Below, one piece after another: positions 57,934 to 64,000 of a stretch of 64,000 nt of DNA. The stretch is from the NCBI RefSeq assembly GCF_021390325.1, contig NZ_JAJUWU010000017.1, positions 1-64,000 on the forward strand. The letters are read 5' to 3'. The stretch's first letter is position 1, and the number at the start of each line of letters is the position of its first letter. This DNA comes from Jiella avicenniae (lineage in GTDB: Bacteria > Pseudomonadota > Alphaproteobacteria > Rhizobiales > Rhizobiaceae). A program made the position numbers and the translations under genes. The notes under the pieces were generated by a model, which saw nothing but the letters and a program-made list of their open reading frames with translations, made no database searches and was not told the DNA's origin.

Positions 57934-60900
57934 TCAGGCCGGATGGGCGACGGCTTCCGCCTCTCCATGCGCCGCCTCGGCCGGTTTCTTCCGTCTGAAC
58001 AGCTTCGAGACGACGACGAAGAAGGTCGGCACCAGAAGAACGGCGAGGACCGTCGCGGAGATCATGCCGCCGAGCACGCCCGTGCCGATCGCCCGCTGGC
58101 TCGCCGAACTCGCCCCGGTCGCGAAGGCGAGGGGGACGACGCCAAGGATGAAGGCGAAGGACGTCATCAGGATCGGCCGGAAGCGCAGCTTCGCCGCCTC
58201 GACCGTCGCCTCGACGAGCGGCTTGCCCTCGGCCCTCAGTTCGCGGGCGAACTCGATGATCAGGATGGCGTTCTTGGCCGACAGGCCGATGATGGTGATC
58301 AGGCCGACGGTGAAATAGATGTCGTTCGGCAGGCCCCGCCACATGACGCCGACGACCGCGCCGATCGCGCCGAGCGGCACCACCAGCATGACCGCGATCG
58401 GGATCGACCAGCTTTCGTACAGCGCGGCCAGGCAGAGGAAGACGAAGACCAGCGAGAGGCCGAGCAGGAAGGGCGCGGCATTGCCGGAGGCCTTTTCCTG
58501 GTAGGACTGGCCGGTCCATTCGAAGCCGAATCCCGGAGGCAGTTGGCCCGCGAGACGCTCCATCTCCTGCATGGCCTCGCCGCTGGAATGGCCGGGCGCC
58601 GCGCTCCCGGAAATCTTCACGGCCTGAAGCCCGTTATAGCCGACGACCTGGGTCGGCCCCTCGGCCCAGCTCGCCTTGGCGAAGGCCGACAGCGGCACCA
58701 TCTCGCCCCTGCTGTTGCGCACGTTCAGATCGAGGATGCTCTCGACGTCCATGCGCTCGTCGGCCTTCGACTGGACGATCACCCGCTGCATCCGCCCGGC
58801 ATTGGGAAAATCCGCGACGTAGGACGAGCCGATCGAGGTCGAGAGGACCGCGTTGATCGCATCGAAGGTGAGGCCGTAGGCATTCGCCTTGCGCCGATCC
58901 ACGTCGATCATCACCTGCGGCGCGGGCGGCAGGCCCTCGATATACGGATAGCCGATGACCGGGCTTTGATAGGCCATGCCGAGAAGGGTGTTTGCGGCTG
59001 CGACCAGCTCGGCGTTTCCGAGATTGGCGCGGTCCTGCAGCCGGAAGCTGAAGCCGCTGGCATTGCCGAGTGCCGCGATCGGCGGCGGGGTGAGGGTAAA
59101 GACGGACCCTTCCGGCAGGCCGGCCAGCGCGCCCAGGGCCGAGCCGACGATCGCTTCGGAGGAGTCCCCCGGCCCCCGCTCGTCCCAGTCCTCGAAGGTC
59201 GCGAAAGAGAGGCCGGCATTCTGGCCATTGCCGTTGAAGCCGTAGCCGAGAACCGAGACGATCCGCTTCACGCCTGATCGGTTGAGAAAGAAATCGTTGA
59301 CTTTGTCGAGGACGCCGGCCGTACGTTCCGCCGTCGCGCCTGCGGGAAGCTGGGTCGCGGCGATGGCGTAGCCCTGGTCTTCCAGCGGCAGGAAGCCCGA
59401 GGGAAGCTTGGAATAGGCGTAGCCGAGCGCGCCGACGATCGCGGCATAGACCGCGAGCATGCGCACATTGCGCCGGACCGCGCCGCCGACGACCCGGCCA
59501 TAGCCGGCCGTCGTCTTGCCGATCAGCTTGTCGAAGAGCCGGAAGAACCAGTTCTTGTGATGCTCGTGGCCCGCCGGAATCGGCTTCAGGATCGTCGCGC
59601 ACAGCGCCGGCGTCAGCGTCAGCGCCATCAGCGCCGAGAAGACCATCGACATGACGATGGTGAGCGAGAACTGCCGGTAGATGATGCCGATCGCGCCGGG
59701 GAAGAAGGCCATGGGCACGAAGACGGCGATCAGAACCACGGTGATGCCGATCACCGCGCCGGTGATCTGCTTCATCGCCTTCTTCGTCGCTTCGCGCGGC
59801 GGCAAGCCCTCCTGCGCCATGATCCGCTCGACGTTTTCCACGACGACGATCGCGTCGTCGACGAGAATGCCGATCGCCAGCACCATGGCGAACATGGTGA
59901 GGACGTTGATCGAGAAGCCGAAGATCTGCAACGCCGCGCAGGTGCCCAGAAGCGCGATCGGGACCACCAGCGTCGGGATCAGCGTGTAGCGGAAGTTCTG
60001 CAGGAACAGGAACATGATGACGAAGACGAGCGCCACCGCCTCGCCGAGCGTGTGGATCACCTTCTCGATGGAGACTTCGACGAAGGGCGTCGTGTCGTAG
60101 GGAACGTCCCAGGAGATGCCCGGCGGGAAATTGGCGGCCAGCTCGTCCATCCGCGACTTCACCGCCTCGGCGGTGATGAGGGCGTTGCCGGTGGAATTGA
60201 GCTGGATGCCGATCATCGCCGCCGGTTGCCCGTTGACGCTCGACGAGACGTTGTAGCTCTGCCCGCCGAACTCGACGTCTGCGACGTCGGCGAGACGCAC
60301 CACCGAGCCGTCGGGGTTGGCCCGCAGGACGATTTCCTCGAACTCGTCCTCCGTCGACAGCTGACCCGTCGCCAGCACGGTCGCGGTCACCGCCTGGCCC
60401 GGCACGCTCGGCTGGGCGCCGATGCTGCCCGAGGACACCTGCGCGTTCTGTGCGGCGATGGCGTTGGTGACGTCCTGGGCGGTGAGGTTGAAGCCGACGA
60501 GCTTCTTGGTATCGATCCAGACCCGCATCGCGCGCTCGGTGGCGAAGAGCTGCGCCTTGCCGACGCCCGGCAGGCGGCGCAACTCGTCGATGACGTTGCG
60601 GGTGGCGAACTCGCCGAGATCGATGGCGTCGAGCCGGCCGTCGGTGGAGGTCAGGCCGACGAAGAGCAGGAAGGCGTTGCTCGTCTCCTCGACCCTGACG
60701 CCCTGCTGGCGGACCGAGGCCGGAAGCCGCGACTCGACCCGGCTGATGCGGTTCTGCACGTCGACCGTCGCCTCCTGCGAATCGGTCCCCGCCTCGAAGG
60801 TGACGTTGATCGTCACGCTGCCTTGGGCGTCGCTCACCGATTCGTAGTAGAGCAGGCCCGTCGCGCCGTTCATCTCCTGCTCGATCAGCTTGGTGACGCT

Positions 60901-61077
60901 GTCGTAGAGGTTCTGCGGCGAGGCGCCGGGATAGGAGGTCGTCACCGCGATCGTCGTCGGCGCGACGTTCGGATATTGCGAGATCGGCAGGAACGGGATC
61001 GCGATGGCGCCGGCGAGCGCGATCGCCAGTGCGATGACCCAGGCGAAGACGGGCCGGTCGATGAAATATTGCGGCAT
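57934..61077 (-). CDS. RND multidrug efflux permease, AcrB/HAE1 type
   Basis: 1047-residue inner-membrane proton antiporter. FFIDRP-like start (YFIDRPVFAWVIA), two large periplasmic loops (~30-330 and ~560-870) and 12 helices; the proton-relay Asp pair is in GILVDDAIVVVENVE in helix 4 and the conserved Lys is in GLSAKNAILIIEFA in helix 10. It works with the adaptor gene 11 bp upstream and an outer-membrane channel (TolC-like), which is not encoded here. Regulated together with the adaptor. Confidence 0.95.
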   Translation of the reverse strand: MPQYFIDRPVFAWVIALAIALAGAIAIPFLPISQYPNVAPTTIAVTTSYPGASPQNLYDSVTKLIEQEMNGATGLLYYESVSDAQGSVTINVTFEAGTDSQEATVDVQNRISRVESRLPASVRQQGVRVEETSNAFLLFVGLTSTDGRLDAIDLGEFATRNVIDELRRLPGVGKAQLFATERAMRVWIDTKKLVGFNLTAQDVTNAIAAQNAQVSSGSIGAQPSVPGQAVTATVLATGQLSTEDEFEEIVLRANPDGSVVRLADVADVEFGGQSYNVSSSVNGQPAAMIGIQLNSTGNALITAEAVKSRMDELAANFPPGISWDVPYDTTPFVEVSIEKVIHTLGEAVALVFVIMFLFLQNFRYTLIPTLVVPIALLGTCAALQIFGFSINVLTMFAMVLAIGILVDDAIVVVENVERIMAQEGLPPREATKKAMKQITGAVIGITVVLIAVFVPMAFFPGAIGIIYRQFSLTIVMSMVFSALMALTLTPALCATILKPIPAGHEHHKNWFFRLFDKLIGKTTAGYGRVVGGAVRRNVRMLAVYAAIVGALGYAYSKLPSGFLPLEDQGYAIAATQLPAGATAERTAGVLDKVNDFFLNRSGVKRIVSVLGYGFNGNGQNAGLSFATFEDWDERGPGDSSEAIVGSALGALAGLPEGSVFTLTPPPIAALGNASGFSFRLQDRANLGNAELVAAANTLLGMAYQSPVIGYPYIEGLPPAPQVMIDVDRRKANAYGLTFDAINAVLSTSIGSSYVADFPNAGRMQRVIVQSKADERMDVESILDLNVRNSRGEMVPLSAFAKASWAEGPTQVVGYNGLQAVKISGSAAPGHSSGEAMQEMERLAGQLPPGFGFEWTGQSYQEKASGNAAPFLLGLSLVFVFLCLAALYESWSIPIAVMLVVPLGAIGAVVGVMWRGLPNDIYFTVGLITIIGLSAKNAILIIEFARELRAEGKPLVEATVEAAKLRFRPILMTSFAFILGVVPLAFATGASSASQRAIGTGVLGGMISATVLAVLLVPTFFVVVSKLFRRKKPAEAAHGEAEAVAHPA

Positions 61078-61088
61078 CGGGGCGCTCC

Positions 61089-62291
61089 TCAGGCCTTGTT
61101 CGCTGCGTTGCAGGCCGGGCTGCAGGAGCTCTCGACGGGCGTTTCCTCGGCCCCGTCGTCCTTGGCGGGCTCGGCGGCGACGGGCATGCCCGGACGTGCC
61201 CTTTCATAGCCCTCGACGATCACCTGATCGCCGCTCGCGACGCCCTCCGAAATCAGCCAGTCGCCACCCACCGAGCGCTTCGTCACGACCGGCTGCTGAA
61301 CCGCCTTGCCGTCCACGACGAGCTTGACGCTGGCCTGACCGAGCGTGTCCCACGAGACCGCCTGTCGCGGCACGAGGAGCGCTTGGCGCTCGATGCCCTG
61401 CGTCAGCCGGACGCGGACATAGGTGCCGGGAAGCAGTTGCCTGTCGGCATTGGGAAACTCCGCCCGGATCGATACCTGGCCCGTCGTTTCGTCCACCACC
61501 GCCGACGAGAACAAGAGCTTGCCCCGCTGCGGGGAAACGCTGCCGTCGTCGCCGACGAGTTCCACCGCCGTGCCGACGTCGGGTCCGGGCTCGCCGCCCT
61601 TCTCGCCGACGACGGACAGTCCGGCAATGTCGCCGAGCGGCGCGGTGAAGTCGACATAGACCGACGAGAGATCGCGCACGGTCGCCATCTTCGTGCCGTC
61701 CTCCTGGCGAACGAGGGCCCCCTCCGTCACCAGCGCCGGCCCGATGCGCCCGGCGATCGGGGAGCGGACGGAGGCGTAGCTCAGCTCCAGCTCGGCCGTG
61801 CGAAGATTGGCCTTCGCCACTTTCACTTCCGCATCCGCCTGCCGCTGCTCGGCGACTGCGGCATCGAGCTGGCCCTCGCTCGCCACCTTTTTCCCGACGA
61901 GCCCCTTGATGCGGGAAAATTGCTGCGTCGCGAGGGCCAGCGCCGCCTCGGCGCGATAAATCTGCGCCTTGGCGGATTCGACCGCGGCCTCGAATTTGGC
62001 CGGGTCGATTTCGAACAGGACTTCACCCGCCTCGACGTCGCCGCCTTCGGTGAAGGTGCGGGCGAGGACGATGCCGGATACGCGCGCCCGCACCTCGGCG
62101 AGGCGGACGGGCGAGAGACGTCCGGGATATTCCTGCTGGAGCGGCACGTCCTGCGGCTCGACCGTCACGGTGCGAACGGCGGTCGGCGGCGGTGCCGAAG
62201 CTTGCTGCTGCTCGTCGCCGGATTCCGTGCAGGCGGACACCAGAACGGGAATGCTCAACAGCCAAAGGAAAAATGCGATTTTGCGGGGCAT
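61089..62291 (-). CDS. RND efflux periplasmic adaptor (AcrA/HlyD family lipoprotein)
   Basis: 400 residues. A lipoprotein signal has lipobox VSAC (LLSIPVLVSAC). VEPQDVPLQQEYPGRLSPVR begins the lipoyl/barrel region; a helical hairpin (~100-150, IYRAEAALALATQQFSRIKG) and beta-barrel with PLGDIAGLSVVGEKG follow; QALLVPRQAVSW is near the C-terminus. The final residues include SSCSPACNAANKA, an unusual Cys-containing tail. First gene of the pump operon; its promoter carries the SoxR box. Confidence 0.95.
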   Translation of the reverse strand: MPRKIAFFLWLLSIPVLVSACTESGDEQQQASAPPPTAVRTVTVEPQDVPLQQEYPGRLSPVRLAEVRARVSGIVLARTFTEGGDVEAGEVLFEIDPAKFEAAVESAKAQIYRAEAALALATQQFSRIKGLVGKKVASEGQLDAAVAEQRQADAEVKVAKANLRTAELELSYASVRSPIAGRIGPALVTEGALVRQEDGTKMATVRDLSSVYVDFTAPLGDIAGLSVVGEKGGEPGPDVGTAVELVGDDGSVSPQRGKLLFSSAVVDETTGQVSIRAEFPNADRQLLPGTYVRVRLTQGIERQALLVPRQAVSWDTLGQASVKLVVDGKAVQQPVVTKRSVGGDWLISEGVASGDQVIVEGYERARPGMPVAAEPAKDDGAEETPVESSCSPACNAANKA

Positions 62292-62376
62292 TCGGCGGTC
62301 CGGATACGAGGTGATCGATCGAGGACGAGGGCGCAGCGGCCCCGTCTCTCGGGCCCGTTCGATGGACCCGGACGTT

Positions 62377-62407
62377 CTGATAGGACCTCAACCTATCTTG
62401 AGGTCAA
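62377..62407 (-). promoter_or_regulatory. SoxR-controlled promoter of the RND pump
   Basis: On the minus strand, -35 TTGACC (62407-62402) and -10 TATCAG (62382-62377) are 19 bp apart, the long spacer typical of MerR-family activators. The spacer holds GACCTCAA-N6-TTGAGGTC (62384-62405), matching the SoxR box CCTCAAGTTAACTTGAGG at 12 outer bases of 18. The adaptor ATG is 86 bp downstream. Confidence 0.85.
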
Positions 62408-62575
62408 GTGGCGCGGACGAGATTTTTTGCGTTACGGAAGAATCGCCCGGTCGTCCCATTCCGACTCTCGGGAAACTGCGCGTGAAGTCGCGCCTCGATC
62501 CCGAAGCGTTCGCAAGGAGGGGATCCGGCCATTCGCATCGCGTCGGACCCTGAATGCCGCACGCATCCTGCGAAA

Positions 62576-63634
62576 TCAGCGGACTTCCAGGGGCTCCTGC
62601 TGGAGCGTGACGGCAAAGGCTTCCCGGACGGCGGACTTGACCGTCCGGGCGAGGCCCTCGACGTCGTGGGCGGTGGCGTTGCCGTGGTTGACGATGACCA
62701 GAGCGTGGTTTTCGAAGACGCCCGCATCGCCCACCCGGTAACCCTTGAGACCGCATCGCTCGATGAGCCATCCGGCCGAGAGTTTTACCGTTCCGTCGGG
62801 CTGGGGATATCGCGGCGCGCCGTCGATGCTTTGCGCGAGCTCTGCGGAAACCACCGGATTGTGAAAGAACGAACCGGCATTGCCGAGTATCCGCCAGTCG
62901 GGAAGCTTGCTGCCGCGAAGGGCGAGGACGCGCGCCATGACGGTGGCGGGATCTGCCGTCTTGCTCAGGCTGTCGAGGCCGGCATAACCGAGAACCGGCT
63001 GCCAGTCGGCCGGGAGCCAGAGCCTCACCTCGGTGATGACGAAGCGGCCCGGCTCGTCTTTGAAGACGCTTTGGCGATAGCGGAACCGGCAGTCGCTGCG
63101 TTCGAAGTCGACAAACCGCCCCTCCACGCGGTCGTAGGCGGTGAGGCTGTGAAAACGGTCGGCGAGTTCGACGCCGTAGGCGCCGATGTTCTGGACCGGC
63201 GCCGCCCCCACCGTCCCCGGAATTCCGGCGAGGTTCTCGAGCCCGCCGAAGCCTTGGCCGACCGTCCATTGCACGAAGTCCGGCCAGTCCTCTCCGGCCT
63301 GCGCCGTGACGAGGGCGCTCCCGTCGGCCTGCCGGACGACCGAACGCCCCTTCGTCGCCAGGACGGCGACGACCGCCTCGATCCGCGGATAGAGGACGAC
63401 GTTGCTGCCCCCGCCGATGACGACGAAGGGAAGACCTTCCCGGCGGGCGAAGCCGTCGAGCGCCGCGATCTGGCCGGCATCGCTCACGAAGGCGCCGTAC
63501 CGGGCCGTCGCCGGGAGCTTGAGCGTGTTGCGCGCACTCAGATCGAAGTCGGGCCTTGCCGGACGCGATGCATCGTCAATCCGGGTCGTCGCTCGGCCGT
63601 CCTCCGGCATCGTCTCGGGCATTTCCTCGTCCAT
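62576..63634 (-). CDS. murB: UDP-N-acetylenolpyruvoylglucosamine reductase MurB, E. coli type
   Basis: FAD enzyme that reduces UDP-GlcNAc-enolpyruvate to UDP-MurNAc in the cytoplasm. 352 residues from ATG 63634 (63622 and 63610 are also possible and reduce the overlap with the haemoglobin gene). FVVIGGGSNVVLYP binds FAD; NIGAYGVELAD and FRYRQSVFKDE follow; the proton-donor Ser is in GNAGSFFHNPVVS; PQPDGTVKLSAGWLIE and the C-terminal Glu in QQEPLEVR complete the type I pattern. This is the E. coli-type enzyme, whereas most rhizobia carry a shorter murB type in their dcw cluster. Confidence 0.94.
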   Translation of the reverse strand: MDEEMPETMPEDGRATTRIDDASRPARPDFDLSARNTLKLPATARYGAFVSDAGQIAALDGFARREGLPFVVIGGGSNVVLYPRIEAVVAVLATKGRSVVRQADGSALVTAQAGEDWPDFVQWTVGQGFGGLENLAGIPGTVGAAPVQNIGAYGVELADRFHSLTAYDRVEGRFVDFERSDCRFRYRQSVFKDEPGRFVITEVRLWLPADWQPVLGYAGLDSLSKTADPATVMARVLALRGSKLPDWRILGNAGSFFHNPVVSAELAQSIDGAPRYPQPDGTVKLSAGWLIERCGLKGYRVGDAGVFENHALVIVNHGNATAHDVEGLARTVKSAVREAFAVTLQQEPLEVR

Positions 63635-64000
63635 GGCCGTGTTCGTCGGGCTCTTCCCGCTCCAGGGGTTCGAGATGCAGGATATCCTCACCGCGCCGCA
63701 TCTTGATGTTGATGCGGAAGGAATTGGCAATCCGCTCCGAGCGCTCGATGAAGGCGCTCGCGACGGTGGGCGGACACGTCTCTTCGACCGTCAGGCGGAA
63801 AAGCGCAAGCCAGCGCCGGAAATGCGCGTCGTCCAGCTCCGGGATCGCCAGATGCTTCGGCATCGGACGCCCACCGTAGCGCCGGGTGCCGAGAAAGGAC
63901 GAGCTCCAGAAATCGGCGATGGTATCGAGATGGTTCTGCCAGTGCTCGTCCGGGACGACGCGGCGGAAGATCGGGCCGATCAGATCGTCCTCGCGCGCCG
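63576..64000 (-). CDS. Group III truncated haemoglobin, N-terminus cut by window edge
   Basis: Partial; the 5' end is off the right edge. Visible are IGPIFRRVVPDEHWQNHLDT, IADFWSSSFLGTRRYGGRPM (the YGGxP and nearby His of the distal side) and KHLAIPELDDAHFRRWL, with the proximal His probably in PKHLAIPE, then FRLTVEETCPPTVASAFIER. A Asp/Glu/Gly-rich C-terminal tail (~25 residues) overlaps the start of murB. Group III globins bind oxygen, NO or sulfide; the physiological role is often unclear. Confidence 0.85.
   Translation of the reverse strand, partial: AREDDLIGPIFRRVVPDEHWQNHLDTIADFWSSSFLGTRRYGGRPMPKHLAIPELDDAHFRRWLALFRLTVEETCPPTVASAFIERSERIANSFRINIKMRRGEDILHLEPLEREEPDEHGHGRGNARDDAGGRPSDDPD

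Noticed and set aside
58634..61207. 857-codon minus-strand frame in the RND gene region
   Set aside because: A shifted frame of the same strand as the permease, with an Arg/Gly-rich product. The 57934-61077 frame has the real AcrB motifs.

Overview
The window is high-GC DNA from an alphaproteobacterium, most likely Hyphomicrobiales (rhizobial lineage, possibly an Aurantimonadaceae-like bacterium; the family is an inference). Supporting signs are the HAD (TIGR01459)-ribF-ileS order, a groES-groEL operon under a CIRCE operator, a paired M16 peptidase operon after rsmD, long basic tails on the Ppx and RluB-type proteins, and the intergenic palindromic repeat built around ACCGGTTTTCGGAAAAGATC that is common in Rhizobiales. 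No tRNA, rRNA, CRISPR array, prophage or IS transposase was seen.

Layout. 1-3.2 kb: a truncated kexin-like subtilase with a P domain and RTX repeats, and a small exported protein. 3.6-12.4 kb: ppx and rlmE, an MFS pump, a lactonase-like metallo-hydrolase, an alpha/beta hydrolase, and an sseA-GNAT-ornithine cyclodeaminase operon. 12.6-19 kb: an interrupted small membrane-protein locus, cysK-alaX, a DinF-type MATE pump, a histone-deacetylase-family enzyme, and a disordered protein with an internal repeat and a helix-hairpin-helix end. 19.5-27.3 kb: a TadG-like vWA protein, an iorA-iorB-cytochrome c operon (first molybdenum hydroxylase), CsbD, a DUF805 protein, a hicA-hicB toxin-antitoxin pair and an XRE regulator. 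27.4-43.7 kb: core genes (groEL, groES, HAD hydrolase, ribF, ileS, a lipoprotein, tadA, an RluB-type synthase, rsmD, two M16 proteins, a patatin). ileS carries two palindromic elements inserted in frame.

44-57 kb is an accessory redox region. It holds two MFS pumps, two related cupins, a RibD_C reductase, an F420-reductase-like NADP protein, a LysR regulator, an exported double carboxymuconolactone decarboxylase (CMD) protein, two cyclophilin-like proteins and a Tat-exported paoABC aldehyde oxidoreductase (second molybdenum hydroxylase). Six sites of the form ATGA-N7-TCAT (LysR T-N11-A type) lie in the gaps of this region: upstream of the RibD_C gene, lysR, CMD/cupin, paoA and cupin 1. I infer one LysR regulon that places related proteins on both sides of the inner membrane. 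This is the best candidate here for an undescribed system.

57.3-64 kb: soxR with its four cluster cysteines, an AcrB/AcrA-type pump whose promoter carries a near-textbook SoxR box in a 19-bp spacer, an E. coli-type murB, and a truncated group III haemoglobin gene at the right edge. SoxR therefore very probably controls the pump. The 44-64 kb stretch reads as a redox-stress and xenobiotic-defence block.
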